A stretch of DNA of 64,000 bases from positions 123,071 through 187,070 of the forward strand of contig JAVXUO010003203.1 in assembly GCA_033065855.1 (NCBI GenBank). Direction: 5' to 3'. Positions 24,101-32,729 of this stretch are shown piece by piece. A program made the position numbers and the translations under genes. The DNA is from Escallonia rubra. Its lineage: Eukaryota > Streptophyta > Magnoliopsida > Escalloniales > Escalloniaceae. The first letter of the stretch is position 1. Each line of letters starts with the position of its first letter. Below the pieces are notes generated by a model. That model was not told the DNA's origin. It worked only from the letters and a program-made list of their open reading frames with translations, and did not search any database.

Positions 24101-27100
24101 GTGTACACAATTGTCATGCTGAGATTTGAGTAATGGATAGATGCATGGTATGCATAAGCGGATCATAACTATGTTATCATATTCCACATTATGCACAAAC
24201 CATATAGTACTGATAAATTTGGAGGTGGCAAATTCTATTTTCCAGGGAGTTAACTATCTTAGACTAGTCATTGAAAAGAGGTTCTTAATATACTAGTTTC
24301 ACAAATACCGTGTCTGAGCATTCCAATCAGTTGACAATGGTGAAACATGACGGTTAGGCAGCTTCACTGTGTCCCAATATTCCGTTTACCCCAGATATAT
24401 GTAGATAGCAGCACCATACGTATACAATACTCGGTTCTTTGCTTTGTTCTTTTTTTCTTTTCTTTTCTTTTATTTTGGTTCGAGCATGAGAAAAAGCTTC
24501 TGAACCTCGTCATACTTTTATGTGCCAATTTGGGTTCTCAGCCCTGCTTTCCCATATAAGCCTGCTCTCATAAGCTCAGGCTTCAATCCCCTTCATCTGT
24601 CTTAATTTTGGAGTACAATGTGACCTGATAGTAAGGCCCCTCAATCTTGGATTTAATTGCTGTAGCCCATTTGCGTCAGTAAACTTCGTTCTATCTTTTG
24701 CTATAATAACATGCTGGTTTACAAATTTCTGAGTGTGTTTGCCTTCGGTCTTTTCCCCAACGGTTTTTTATGGTTGTTATTCACGTATCGTTGGATTGTT
24801 AAGGCCTGTGAACTGTGAAGCATGCCCAACTGCGGAAATCCTCTGGGGCCTCTCTGGATTCCGTGAAACTTGATCTTCGCCTATGTGGCTCTTCACTTTT
24901 GGTATTTGGATTTCTGCTTGCCAACCCGATATAATCTGGATAAAGTTTGTAGTCATCCTACCTCTGACTAAAGCCTGTTTGAATTTGCTTCCTTGCCTTC
25001 CACGTCAAGTTGGAATCACTGAAATCAGTTCCGTACTAAACGTGCACCATTGTGTTGGAAACGACCTGAGGGATGAGTTTTGGTTTAATTTTCATCCTCC
25101 CAGACGCTATTTGGCTGCATATAGCACTGGTTGGCTACCGGCCTAATAGCATAATCTGACTCTTCGAGTAGGATGCTCTCAACCTAACTTCCACCTGGGA
25201 ATTTGAGGGAGAGTTTCACCCCATGGCCACTATATAGAACCTTCGTTTCTGCTACATGAACTTCTATACTTGGTTTTCCGACAGCTCACCAGTAGGCTCT
25301 TTATTTTTCTAGTCTGGAAGCTCGGGACTGTCAGCCTGTGACTGTTATTTTCATAATGCCATGCTTTGTCACCGTATTCCCAGGCGATTGTATTAGTACC
25401 ACCTGTTGGCTGGTGATCTTGGGCCTGGTGAACTTGGGTAATCTGGCTTGGTACATTTTTTTTTATAGACTACTATTTGCATATTCGTGTGCTTTATTGC
25501 GGAGGATAGTTTGATTCTATTATTTTCTCTTTTTCAAGGTCAGAAGCTACTCACCATGATTGTTGTGTGACATCATAGTAGACAATTCAGTATATCATCT
25601 TGACGACAAGGGAGCAATCAACAGTGCTTAGAGCTTCAAACCCATTGGAAAACCCCTAGAGAAGAATACTTTTGACATTAGCATTCGGCCCTGCTAACAT
25701 ACACCTGGTAGATATGGGTCAGATTTTTTGGTACGGTTTACTCGCCTTATTCATTTCAATCGTGGTATACATGACGTCTTGCCTTGGGATATCCTTTTAG
25801 TCTCTGAACTCGGGTTAGCAATGAAAACTCTTAGTAGGCCTGCTGGCTTTCTTCCTTATCTTTAAATTGAAGTTGACTGGGCTATTTGGCTTATTTCCCC
25901 TAATTCAATCTGTGGATCCGCATTTACTTCTCAGTTGTTATTACTGTTGGTGATTCTGAACAGATTTCACCTCATGTAGATGACGGAAAAATCTAGTCCA
26001 AGTAACCTATTCAGACTCATGGAGCAATAAGCAAGTGACATAGGAAGTCTTGCAGACATTTCATACACCCATCAGTCACCCTATATGAGTACAGACTAGT
26101 ATATTCCCCTTCGAAAGCAAGGGTGAGTTGGTATATAAACAAAAATCAGTGAATGCCCCGCCACTCAAGAATTGGCAGGTGTAAGGAAATAGGATCTGAT
26201 CATAAATTCATCATTATTAGCATATAGTAGAAACAACTAAGTACAGTTACAAAAAAAAAAGAGCAACATTGAAGGGTCTCCAGAAATAAGAATCATCTCA
26301 CCTGAAGAAGCATGTGAAATATGTAAATGAGATCAGTCATGCTTCTGAAAACCACCATTGCAGTCGTCATGGGCCCGCTAATTACTATGCACTTGTTATC
26401 CTGATTCCAAGGAGGCATAAATGTAAATCTGAAAGCAAATTGCTCAACTAATGAACATAATAACATAAATCTTCGCAATGATATAAAGGCCAATAAGCTA
26501 CTGTCACCATTTAATAACAAAATTTTGTCTTAAATGAGAAGCCGGCAACTAAAACAAGACGATGCGTATTGGTGGGAAGACATCAAAGAAAGAAGAGAAC
26601 AGAAATTGTTTAGACAAAATTTAATGATGGTCTTTTTCTTCTTTTTTTAGGTAAGTGGTAATAAATTAAAAACAAATTCAGAGCAATAGTTCATACACAT
26701 TAATATATCAATCCAAAGCAAACAAAAAGGCAAGAACAGACTAGGCTACTATAAGATGCTTTCAGGCAGGTCAGAAGCTGCACAGAGGTTCCAATGAGCT
26801 TGACTTCTTGATATCTTCCAAGCCATGGCCTTAGCAGCAAGCATATTCCCAATATTGGTTAAGATATGCAATGGGGTCTTGTACTGACATCAATGAAATT
26901 TGATCATTCCTTTCCCGCCAAATACAATAGACTGTACTTGCCATAGCAGTCCTTCTCAATCAGCTAATGAACTTATGCCCTTAGTATTGTGATATCACAT
27001 GGAGCTCTTCAACCCAGGTTTTTCTAGTAGCAGGCAACTCATTTCTTAAGAGAACCTTCAGATATCAAATGAGAACTGACATTCAAAGAACGGGTGCTTC

Positions 27101-30100
27101 AGGCTTTCATGATGTTGTTGGCAAAGGATACAAAAGTAATCAGCTATGACACCCTAGGCCATGAGTTTACAGTTTCTTATGGCAGGCCAAACAAAAAACG
27201 AAAGCAGTCTTAGGGATACCATGTTTCCATACCATCTTACACCAATGGAATGTGGGATCATGCTTCCTTAAGGTATCCCACATGGAGTATGTGGTAAAAT
27301 TACACTGCGTAGTAAGAGACCACAAATGCTATCACTGCACATAGCAGTAGGAGTTGGTTCAGGAGGAATTGCAGCAATAATGGACCATAGAGCATGTGAT
27401 TAAGCCCTAGGCCAACTCCAGGCGTTCTGCATAGTAACTTTTGCTAGTTTGGCATTCAGTTGACTAGCAGCATCATAGACCACACAAGGACCATACCTAG
27501 GCAGGACTCAGGAGTGGACCAAAAGGATGCCAATTATCTCCCAAAAGATAGATACTATTGCCATTGCCGAGATAATGCTTGATGAAGGTTGAATACTCCC
27601 ATCTAATCATTTCAAATATTTTACTACCAGCTTTTAATAAGAGGCACGACGTCATACAACATTAGTCAAAACAATCCCCCTCAAGTTTGTATAAATATCT
27701 CACATGCCCATTCATAAAGAGTGAACATCAACTTATATTTTACTACCAGCTTATAAATGAAGTATGCCGAAACGATTGCTCCCAGTAATAAGCAAGTCGT
27801 TAACATAAACAAGTAAAATAGCGATGCCATGAACTGTTCGTCGAGTAAACATAGAGTGATCATATTTACTCTGATGAAATTGTGCAGCCACAATAGTTGA
27901 AGAAACTTTTTCGAACCATGCACGAGGAGCCTGCTTGAGCCTATATAAAGAGCGTCTCAAGCGACAAACGAAACTGGAAGGAACATTGTCAAGGCCAGGT
28001 GGAGGGCGCATGTAAATGGTCTCGGAGAGCTTTCCATGAAGAAAAGCATTCTTGACGTCGATTTGCAGCAATTGCCACTTCTGGGAAGCAGCCAAGGAGA
28101 GGAGCAATTGGACAGTAGTCATCTCGGCCACCAGTGCAAATATCTTTTCATAAATCAACCCGTTATTCTTGTCGATTACCAAGAGCAACAAGTCTGGCCT
28201 TGTACCGATCTAATGTACTGTCGGAATGAAGCTAGTGAAGACCCATTTACATCCAATTGGTGTGACGTAAGGAGGGCAAAGAACTAAGTCCCATGTGTGA
28301 TTCTCATCTAGAGCATCAAGTTCTACCTGCATAGCCTTGTTCCAACAATCATATATAGCAGCTTGCATAAAGGAGCTAGGGATGGGAGCAATTGAGGGAG
28401 AAACAAGAAACGAAAACCTGTCCAGTGGTTTAGAAATTCTAGACGACCGACGAAGAGGTGGACGTGGAGGTGGAGGCAGTAGTGAAGCCAGAGTTGATGC
28501 AGATGATCGGTCGGGGGTAGTAGTAGGAAGTGCTAACACTGTGGACTGGCGGTGATAAACATGCCCTGGTCTGAACCTGACAGAAGAATCATCGGAAAGC
28601 AGGCAATGCTAGATATAGACGATGGTGGAGACGATGCGGAAGACAAGAAACCCTTTTGGCAGGTTGCTTAGCCAACGAATAAACATTTTGAAGACTGAGG
28701 AGACAACTTATGTCTTTCAGTTGGGGCAGGAGGACAAAACACACACAATCAAAAGGATGAAGAGCCAAACAGGGAGCTGATTTGTTGTGCAACTGAAAGA
28801 ATGGAGTCTCGATAACCAAATTAGGAGAGGGTTGTCGATTAATGACATAGACAGCTGTTTGAACCATCTTAACTTAAAAGTGTTGCAGGCACAAAACTTT
28901 CGACTAAGATAGTAGGAACAACATCTAAGATGTGAAGATTTTTCCGTTCAGCCACCCCGTTTTGTTTTGGCGTGGAACTACACGACCTTTCCGATAAAAT
29001 CCCAGATGACCGTAGAAGCTCTTGTAAAGGGGTAAAGGTATACTCTCCCCCTAAATCTGAGCAAAGAGTTTTTATGCTGGATAAAAAGTGGGTATCTATG
29101 ATACAAACAAACTGCTAAAAGACTCCAAATACTTCAGACTTGGCACGTAAGAAATACACCCAAGTAAACCGACTAAAATCGTCAAGAAAATGCACGAAGT
29201 ACTTCTATCGGCAACGAGAAACGGCTGATTGTACGGTAAAAACGTCAGTATGAACCGCATCAAAACAAGAACCAGAAACTTCATTATCTTCTGAAAATGG
29301 TAAAGTCTTTGCTTTTGCTAAACAACATGTTTGACATTGGAAGTCATTGTCAATAGAGCAAGCAGTAGGCAACATTTTATTTCAAATCATTGAGTTGAGT
29401 CTTGCCGATTAGGATGACCCCACCGACGATGCCACAAAGAGAGCTGTAACAGAGTGATCAGCTTATTTGTGCAATTGGTGGTGCAGCTTAATCTGTCTCT
29501 CCACATGCACTTCAGGGAGAGTGTTAAGTTAGATAACATTGTAGGTCCATTCTCTAATAGCTTAAGCTCTTAGAGCAGATGGTAACTTCACATGGTATGA
29601 AAGCTCTGGTTTGGCAAGGTCTTAAGTTCGATTCTTCCCACTTGCATAATGGAGTAATTTGCACTCTAATTATCTGTACATGATTTTAGTGATTTACAAT
29701 CCCCACAAATATTCCTAAAGATATTCCTAGTATTTTCTTAACTAAATCTTCTGTAATCTTCTCTAGTAAATAAGCTGATATTCTACCTACAAATCTCGTA
29801 GAATTATATTCTGCTTTCCTGATGATGTGGCGCTTAATTATACAAGTCTAAGGTGGGTCCAGTTGACCAGCCAGATTCTCTTCATTCTTCTGACAATAAC
29901 ATGGTCATCCAGTAAACTCCACAGTCAAAGAAGCCACCATATCATGCTTCACAGATCACTAAGATACCACCAAGGAGTGTACAATTGCCTAAAGTAGATC
30001 TCCTATCATCATCAAAAACCATTGATATCCTTGAAAGCTAAAATTATCAAATGATCATGTCGAGAAAATAGGAGGCTGTTTTTTCTTCTAAAGCAGACTT

Positions 30101-32712
30101 AAGATCAGTGGCGGAATCAGGATTTCAATTCAGGGGGTGCAAAAAATATATCGAAGTCACTAAATTTTTTTATAAGTAAAATAATACACGAAAGCTGAGT
30201 GCATTTTCCGATTATACACAAAAAAACACACTAAAAAGCAGGCAGTATCTTAAAAACATGTGTTGTTGAAAAAGAGAGAGCCGTACCAAAGAGTTTATTC
30301 GTTCAAAATCTATCCCAAGTCTCTGATCCCCAAACTTTTTAGTTGCAAACATATGATGGACTGATGAGATTCTTTTGATTTGCCGCTCATTGGATATTGT
30401 TTGAACCAAAAGTTCAGTCATCAAAGGCATTGCTCGTCGCTCAAATGGTTTTACTTTGAGTATAAATCCAAATCTATTCGTAGAATTGTAATTGATACCC
30501 TATTGTATTCAATTCTAAGTAGGAGAGGCAAATATCAAAAATATTCTATAATGTCGATGGGATTTCATTCGTGCAACTCAGTGAATCTTTTTAGATTTAG
30601 CAGACCTGAATTCTCTTGACTGGTTGGTGTATATACATTGATACACATATGTATCATGATGGTACTCTCTGGAAGTGAGATCTAATTTTCAGTTTCACCT
30701 GCTATTTTTGCTTTGAAATTCTTGATTCCTTTACGATCTGCCCTAACCAATTGGCAATGATAATCTGCCCTCGTCTCGAAATCATGATTTTTGGAAGAGA
30801 TATTATGAAAGCCTAATAGAGTTGTATGTTTTTACGTTGATCCTGTTGGAGTTTATGAAGAATTCCAAAAGAGTTCAGAGCACATATATCCCCAAGTTCC
30901 CACTTCCCATAACACAAATCATTCAAATTGCAACTAAAGCAAAACTCACAAATCATTCAAATTGCAAATAAAGCAAAACTAAGAAGATCATCTTTTTCTT
31001 TTGTTGCTGCGAAACAGATTATAGGTACTCATGGACATATGTCATATAGGTTCTTTTTGAGATTTAACCAAGCAGGTATTTTTTATTTTTTTTAAATTCA
31101 GGGGGTACATTAGCCCCCCCATGGTGCAAAGGTGGTTCCGCCAGTGCTTAAGATGGTGAATATGCGTATACCTCCATGTAAGAAGTGTAAGTATGCATAT
31201 ACCGACCAACAGGTCATGGCAAGGCTATCTCAAGGCGCCGAATTCGTTGATGATTCGACCCAAAGAAGAACGGACTACATGCTCTCTCTCCCCTACCCAA
31301 GAGTGGATCTTTGAATACCTGTTTCTCACTAGTGGTATTTTCCCTCTCAGTGGAGAACACAAGAGGCCCCTTGTGCTCCCCACTTCCGTAGAACTAGAAG
31401 CCTCAATTTTCCTCTCCTAAAATATTGTTCTCCATGCCCTAGGCTATATCAAATTTTTAGTTAAATTGGCGTCTCACCCTAAAGACCAGTAGTGATGTAA
31501 CATATTTGTTTTGACTCAGGAAAGATAACAAGATTTTCAGAATTACATCATATTATCATCTGATTAAGCATGAACAACATATATGCCCATACTCTGATAT
31601 CTAACAGCAAAGCAAAGAGAGAAAATAATACATGTCCACTTACAAACATTATGAGACCATTTAAACAGTCGAAACCTAAGCCTTGGAACAATTTAAAAAA
31701 ACTAACCAATATGGTACTGCAACTTAAGTATAACCATACCTGCAGAACTGACAGCACAAAGAAGAACAAAGGATCCAGAAAAACTGCCACAAGACAAGAA
31801 ATGACAAAGAACTTGTTCCACTGCTGAACAACTTTCGCATGAGGATTCATGATCCCAGGAATATAAGGATGCAGAAAAGAAAGAGCCCTCTTAGCCCAAC
31901 CTTTTGCATCTCCATAGAGAAGACTGTGGGACTGTGAAAAGCACAACAGATGCAAACAGCTTGAACACATTAAGTAGCTCGACACCTTTAACGCAGACAA
32001 TGAAACAAATACCTAACAGAGTTTATGAGCATGAATTGAACATGATAAGCTAAAATGTTTCCGGAAGCTGAGTGGAGTAAATTGTCACAGATGTTCATTG
32101 GTATGGCATGCCATATCCAAGCTATAAAACGAGAAACACAAACAGAATACAGCAAAATGTACTTTATGAAATAAAACTGCTGTATAGAAAGACCTATACC
32201 CAAGGGGTGAACCATACCTTGGGGTCAAACCCGGCTGATGCTTCTGAGTACTTTTGTTGTCCCTTGACATTGTAATAAGATGGGCATGTTGTGCAGTAGG
32301 GATCATTGCACATTCCTAATTGTCCAGACCTCAATAAATGTTCATTTTTTCCAACAGAGTTACCTGGCCAATCATTGTGATCAATTCCACTAACTGAAGG
32401 ATAATCTTCAACTGTTGGCTCAGCCGCTTTGCGCCTTATAACAGCTTGCGTAGGCTGAAAGGAGTTCCCCTGCTTACGGTTAGGATATAGAGGACCACTC
32501 ATCTGTATGGAGGGAGTTCTTCTCTGACTTCGCAAGGGACCAGTATGACCGACATTAGTATCTTCATAGGACTCCGCAGAGTCCATGGGGATGGATATCG
32601 ATGCACTTCGCATCCTTGGTGAAAACCTCCGCGAACGAGAAATTGCATGCTCATCCACTTGTGAATAGGTGGCCGATAGCATTGGCACCTCATCCTTTTC
32701 AAAAGGATCCAT
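2879..32712 (-). CDS. CNGC20: Cyclic nucleotide-gated ion channel, CNGC19/20 type, N-terminal and transmembrane part (6 coding exons)
   Basis: The spliced frame joins 32712-32218, 31931-31740, 26400-26302, 24086-23949, 4097-3849 and 3139-2879. That gives 495, 192, 99, 138, 249 and 261 nt, every one a multiple of three, with GT-AG ends throughout and no stop. The N-terminus carries CNDPYCTTCPSYYN, a mark of clade IVa channels. Then come KGWAKRAL and IMNPHAKVVQQWNKFF, S1 (exon 3), S2 (exon 4), S3 ending AVLPLPQ (exon 5), S4 and S5 (exon 6), and an extracellular cysteine-rich loop ending YSLFWGFQ (exon 7). These are plant plasma-membrane cation channels linked to calcium signalling. The pore filter, S6, C-linker, cNMP-binding domain and calmodulin sites are missing to the left. 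Intron 5 is 19.85 kb because of nested retrotransposons. It may be functional with distant 3' exons, or a truncated pseudogene. The choice between CNGC19 and CNGC20 is not certain. Confidence 0.9.
3849..4097 (-). CDS. CNGC20: CNGC exon 6 (S4-S5)
   Basis: Acceptor CAATTGTGTAG ends at 4098. The exon opens IIILVVLPKFM directly after PLPQ of exon 5. Its 83 codons include GANYAKNLLRTAILLQYIPR (S4) and NFVINLLSFVLCGHIVGSCW (S5), ending YLFGLQ. The donor reads GTCGG, a weaker version of the consensus. The match proves that the exons on both sides of the 19.85-kb insertion belong together. Confidence 0.93.
4098..4887. other. CNGC intron 5, right-hand remainder, no feature seen
   Basis: About 790 bases of ordinary AT-rich intron between exon 6 and the start of LTR A. 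No coding or structural signal was recognised. Confidence 0.6.
4888..6834 (+). repeat. LTR of Tat element A
   Basis: This 1,947-bp LTR starts TGTTGCTAGCCC and ends CCTTGGCATCA, next to a decayed Tat primer-binding site. From about 5760 to 6160 it holds degenerate tandem units built on AACTCCTCCGGGACACTACC. The same units occur, reverse-complemented, in the LTR at 54288-57719, so both LTRs are one family in opposite orientation. A TATA motif is present only in decayed form (CATAAGTAGTGG near 6494). ORFs inside it are not genes. Confidence 0.7.
6839..6858 (+). other. Decayed Tat primer-binding site of element A
   Basis: TTGTGACTTTGCTGGCGAGG aligns with the intact site TGGCGACTCCGCTGGGGA of element B with several substitutions. 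It lies a few bases after the LTR terminus, as expected. Confidence 0.6.
6935..7285 (+). pseudogene. Gag N-terminus stub of Tat element A
   Basis: The DNA around 7045-7105 (CTCAAGGACTCTCAAGCC through ATGCAGAAATTC) closely matches the element B gag region that encodes IQDSQASLMAA and MEMQKSIQA. Further on, AGTGTCGCGACCACC matches the B segment encoding VSRPP. The homology stops near 7285, where LINE sequence begins. Nothing of the rest of A is seen, so only its 5' LTR and first part of gag survive. Confidence 0.6.
7286..7906 (+). pseudogene. LINE ORF2 C-terminal relic, left half
   Basis: Translation gives WSMIMKLRGNLQNLI, YQVGDGKSTWLWLDNW and, after stops and shifts, CGNHPETEDHLFLGCSY. These are the conserved segments of the zf-RVT region at the C-terminus of plant LINE reverse transcriptases. 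The frame is broken in several places (for example a TGA after QRDCP near 7450). Element B interrupts it at 7907-7911 and the sequence resumes at 22995. Confidence 0.8.
8386..8780. repeat. 98-bp tandem array in 5' LTR of B
   Basis: About four units start GGCTCACAACCCTAAAGCCC (near 8390, 8530, 8628 and 8727), plus a shortened unit near 8432. Each unit has two half-repeats, CGGCACAATCAGCCG and CAGCACAATCAACCGACG. The 3' LTR has about eight units. Confidence 0.9.
9210..9218 (+). promoter_or_regulatory. TATA box of element B 5' LTR
   Basis: TATAAATAG in the context TTCCCTATAAATAGTGGAC, about 345 bp before the LTR end. The same motif is at 22642-22650 in the 3' LTR. Transcription of the element would start just downstream. 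Confidence 0.75.
9559..9576 (+). other. Primer-binding site of element B
   Basis: TGGCGACTCCGCTGGGGA lies two bases after the LTR terminus. It begins TGG, as a tRNA 3'-CCA complement must. It matches the site I associate with Tat/Ogre elements (tRNA-Arg primer); the tRNA identity is from memory of the family. Confidence 0.8.
9615..11581 (+). pseudogene. Gag of element B, broken
   Basis: The ATG at 9615 opens MPVQQKVTRATSQG. The frame shifts near 10050-10075 and continues through the 10145-11140 frame. Residues of that second part (about 120-290) form a Retrotrans_gag capsid-like domain: YKQPTFVLFNGREGN, REFHKSLTGLAYTWY and APGEDLTKYVHRFHLKC. An in-frame TAG at 11138-11140 interrupts it. After the stop, YCPFHQALGHPVKNC forms a zinc-knuckle variant (C-x2-H spacing rather than C-x2-C), as in other Tat elements. 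Near 11480 the frame shifts, and near 11690 it shifts back before the protease. Gag would package the RNA. These lesions abolish it. Confidence 0.85.
11690..12601 (+). pseudogene. Aspartic protease region of element B
   Basis: The retropepsin active-site segment is ALVDCGASINIIP near 11800-11838, with DCG where most retropepsins have DSG or DTG. The flap and C-terminal signature FHLLLGRPWIH lies near 12010-12045. The rest of the frame is a low-complexity Lys/Ser/Pro linker that leads to the reverse transcriptase. A TGA at 12599-12601 interrupts it, but the same frame stays open to about 12740. Confidence 0.8.
12602..13700 (+). pseudogene. Reverse transcriptase of element B
   Basis: A frameshift near 12740 moves the coding frame just before WSYNEMPELDPALVTHHL. 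The polymerase domain is then continuous: LQAGFIEPITHPIWLANVV, ICIDFRDLNKACPKDEFPLP, FMDGFAGYNQIRMNP, MPFGLKNAGATYQRAM and the catalytic YVDDLIIKS near 13280-13306. The connection region SFLSKVSYLRRFIPALAEL follows. An in-frame TGA at 13698-13700 separates it from the RNase H. The palm residues are kept, so the enzyme was recently of standard type, but the frame is dead. Confidence 0.9.
13701..14080 (+). pseudogene. RNase H domain of element B
   Basis: LYLTSTPRSIGALLAQEV, YYLSRSIRGPDANYSELEK and FALVYASQKFRHYF are the standard Ty3/gypsy RNase H segments after the reverse transcriptase. A frameshift near 13905 moves the rest into another frame (ITLVTKADPLRYMLTRP, WLLLLAEFGLSI). Confidence 0.85.
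14130..14560 (+). pseudogene. Second, archaeal-type RNase H (aRNH) of element B
   Basis: LWTLEFDGSATS near 14145-14180 gives the first catalytic Asp. It is followed by QGGADIVLQNPEGVT and, after a frameshift near 14290, EYEALVIGLMLA and KGDSNLIMKQADGEF. CHNRHADSLATIAS ends the domain. An extra RNase H between the normal RNase H and the integrase is a diagnostic feature of the Tat lineage. Confidence 0.85.
14610..15291 (+). pseudogene. Two tandem H2C2 (integrase zinc-binding-like) modules of element B
   Basis: Module 1 (about 14620-14915) runs DDWRQPIVDQLK, LGDVLYRRCLGGTLARCLAP, RMGLFWPSMAKDA and DCSECL. Module 2 (about 14955-15290) runs GDWRQPFLQYLSHG, EGELFRKGFSGRTLRCLQGA, VHNGACGEHQGSQ, LGYYWTTIESDA and, after a stop at 15256-15258, HCQPCQ. 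The two share the same order of motifs, so one looks like a diverged copy of the other. Only module 2 keeps a clear His-x-His and Cys-x2-Cys zinc set. Module 2 is the ordinary N-terminal domain of the integrase. Confidence 0.7.
15292..16185 (+). pseudogene. Integrase core and C-terminus of element B
   Basis: The D,D-35-E core is visible: LDLIGPIHPSS, IISDNGTPF and NGQAEASNKTLLRV, with typical segments KWVEAIPLRKATGG and STPYYPQGNGQ. An in-frame TAG at 16063-16065 falls between LSAPKFTPN and EGPFEVHTARSNGSY. The frame then stays open to the natural end LKKYYA with stop at 16183-16185. The TAG is where the family has TGG (Trp), consistent with one G-to-A change. The enzyme would insert the cDNA into chromosomal DNA. 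No chromodomain is present, as expected for Tat. Confidence 0.9.
16186..16676. other. Spacer between pol end and the tail of the antisense gene
   Basis: About 490 bases between the convergent ends of pol and the antisense gene. It holds a palindromic TGTATATACACA run near 16251-16262, a purine/G-rich tract (about 16435-16476) and a (TA)n run near 16602-16616. No coding signal. Confidence 0.6.
17812..17905 (-). other. Intron 2 of the antisense PMD gene
   Basis: 94 bp on the minus strand, GTAAGCC to TTCTTTTAACAG, AT-rich compared with the flanking GC-rich exons. The acidic frame continues GAG|GAG TAC GAG, phase 0, if a nearby upstream frameshift is allowed. Less certain than intron 1. Confidence 0.65.
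19108..19193 (-). other. Intron 1 of the antisense PMD gene
   Basis: 86 bp on the minus strand, GTGAGTATTG to TTTGTGTGCAG. Splicing joins codon AG+A (Arg) and continues TTT GTG TTT, giving LSRFVFEG. This is the conserved PMD sequence, so the intron call rests on both splice signals and protein continuity. Confidence 0.8.
20731..20739 (-). promoter_or_regulatory. TATA box of the antisense PMD gene
   Basis: On the minus strand ACCCCTATAAATAGTGAAGG lies about 85 bases before the ATG at 20647. Context and spacing fit a plant core promoter. The motif closely resembles the TATA region of the Tat LTRs in this window. Confidence 0.6.
20995..22989 (+). repeat. 3' LTR of element B
   Basis: 1,995 bp, starting TGTTCACAACCTATTCG and ending CCTTGGCAACA. 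It is 350 bp longer than the 5' LTR, mainly because the 98-bp array has about eight instead of four units. A purine-rich CGCAGGGGG just upstream (about 20981-20990) may be the polypurine tract. TATA at 22642-22650. Confidence 0.9.
21448..22215. repeat. 98-bp tandem array in 3' LTR of B
   Basis: About eight units, with starts GGCTCACAAC near 21448, 21548, 21668, 21767, 21867, 21965, 22062 and 22158. Spacings are 96-100 bp except one of 120 bp that carries an extra GCTGGACGGGCTCCGG piece. Confidence 0.9.
22995..23330 (+). pseudogene. LINE ORF2 C-terminal relic, right half, and LINE 3' UTR
   Basis: Directly after the element B target duplication the frame reads KSRLRKLALTATV then a stop and KERNAGNF. 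This is the last conserved block of plant LINE reverse transcriptases. It continues the left half (ending RGKSF) in frame. The 3' UTR is AT-rich with AATGAATAAA near 23303 and ends around an A-rich stretch near 23330; the exact end is uncertain. Confidence 0.75.
23331..23948. other. CNGC intron 5, left-hand remainder, no gene seen
   Basis: About 620 bases of intron with a C-homopolymer near 23678-23690. No element ends were recognised. Confidence 0.5.
23949..24086 (-). CDS. CNGC20: CNGC exon 5 (S2-S3)
   Basis: Acceptor CTTGTTGCAG ends at 24087 and donor GTAAG starts at 23948. The exon is 46 codons: FRLAYVAPESRVVGAGDLV, then HPKKIALNYL, and ends with the S3 signature DFFAVLPLPQ. The next intron holds the retrotransposon stack. 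Confidence 0.94.
24087..26301. other. CNGC intron 4, no gene recognised
   Basis: A 2.2-kb intron of mixed composition. Short ORFs occur but none shows a known domain. No TSD-flanked element was found. Confidence 0.5.
26302..26400 (-). CDS. CNGC20: CNGC exon 4 (S1-S2 loop and S2)
   Basis: Acceptor GGAATCAG ends at 26401 and donor GTGAG starts at 26301. The exon is 33 codons, opening DNKCIVISGPMT and ending FHMLLQ. It matches the short exon before the FRLAYVA motif in plant CNGCs. Confidence 0.93.
26650..27640 (-). pseudogene. LINE ORF2 C-terminal relic in CNGC intron 3
   Basis: Minus-strand translation gives LGNGNSIYLLGDNWHPFGPL (27525-27585 region), then HDPTFHWCKMVWKHGIPK, FCILCQQHHESLKHPFFEC and WRERNDQISL. 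These are the DNW, zinc-finger (zf-RVT) and C-terminal blocks of a plant LINE. Stops and shifts are frequent. Only the last third of ORF2 is present, as expected for a 5'-truncated insertion. It is in the same orientation as the host gene. Confidence 0.7.
27685..29450 (-). pseudogene. Ty1/copia pol relic (integrase and N-terminal reverse transcriptase)
   Basis: From right to left on the minus strand: a GAG-pre-integrase zinc piece (near 29400), the integrase core FVHFLDDFSRFTWV, CSDLGGEYTF and STPKQNGVAERKN (29200-28900), then INRQPSPNLV, the linker RRSSRISKPLDRF, ENHTWDLV and PIGCKWVF, and the reverse transcriptase QIDVKNAFLHGKLSETIYM and SLYRLKQAPRAWF. The catalytic box reads YVNDLLITG rather than YVDD. 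The sequence stops shortly after it; the rest of the polymerase and RNase H are missing. It lies inside CNGC intron 3. Confidence 0.85.
29522..29820 (+). repeat. Possible copia LTR remnant
   Basis: A purine run AGGGAGAG is followed by TGTTAAGTTAGATAAC and, about 75 bases later, ACATGGTATGAAAGCTC. The latter resembles a decayed initiator-tRNA(Met) primer site (TGGTATCAGAGC) of copia elements. The boundaries are not firm. Confidence 0.35.
30106..31146. mobile_element. Non-autonomous hAT transposon in CNGC intron 3
   Basis: 1,041 bp with terminal inverted repeats CAGTGGCGGAA (left) and CACTGGCGGAA (right, complemented). It is flanked on both sides by the identical 8-bp CTTAAGAT (30098-30105 and 31147-31154). 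An 8-bp duplication and CA...TG termini fit hAT. Subterminal TTCAATTCAGGGGGT and AAATTCAGGGGGTAC are direct repeats. It has no transposase ORF. Confidence 0.85.
31740..31931 (-). CDS. CNGC20: CNGC exon 3 (pre-S1 and S1)
   Basis: Acceptor TTTTCACAG ends at 31932 and donor GTATGG starts at 31739. The exon is 64 codons, from SHSLLYGDAKGW to VLSVLQ. It contains GIMNPHAKVVQQWNKFF and the first transmembrane helix (VISCLVAVFLDPLFFF). Confidence 0.93.
31932..32217 (-). other. CNGC intron 2
   Basis: 286 bp between exons 2 and 3, GTATGG to TTCACAG, no other feature. Confidence 0.85.
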
Positions 32713-32729
32713 TGTCTCAGGATTTCCAC
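32218..32729 (-). CDS. CNGC20: CNGC exon 2 (start codon, cytosolic N-terminus)
   Basis: Begins after acceptor CTTTTAG. The ATG at 32712-32710 opens MDPFEKDEVPM. The exon encodes 165 residues, including the conserved TGPLRSQRRTPSIQMSGPL and LLRSGQLGMCNDPYCTTCP segments of clade IVa. It ends at GFDPK before donor GTATGG at 32217. Confidence 0.92.

Noticed and set aside
24347-25146. ORFs of 70 and 87 codons in CNGC intron 4
   Set aside because: No domain, no start context and no homology to the CNGC exons on the opposite strand.
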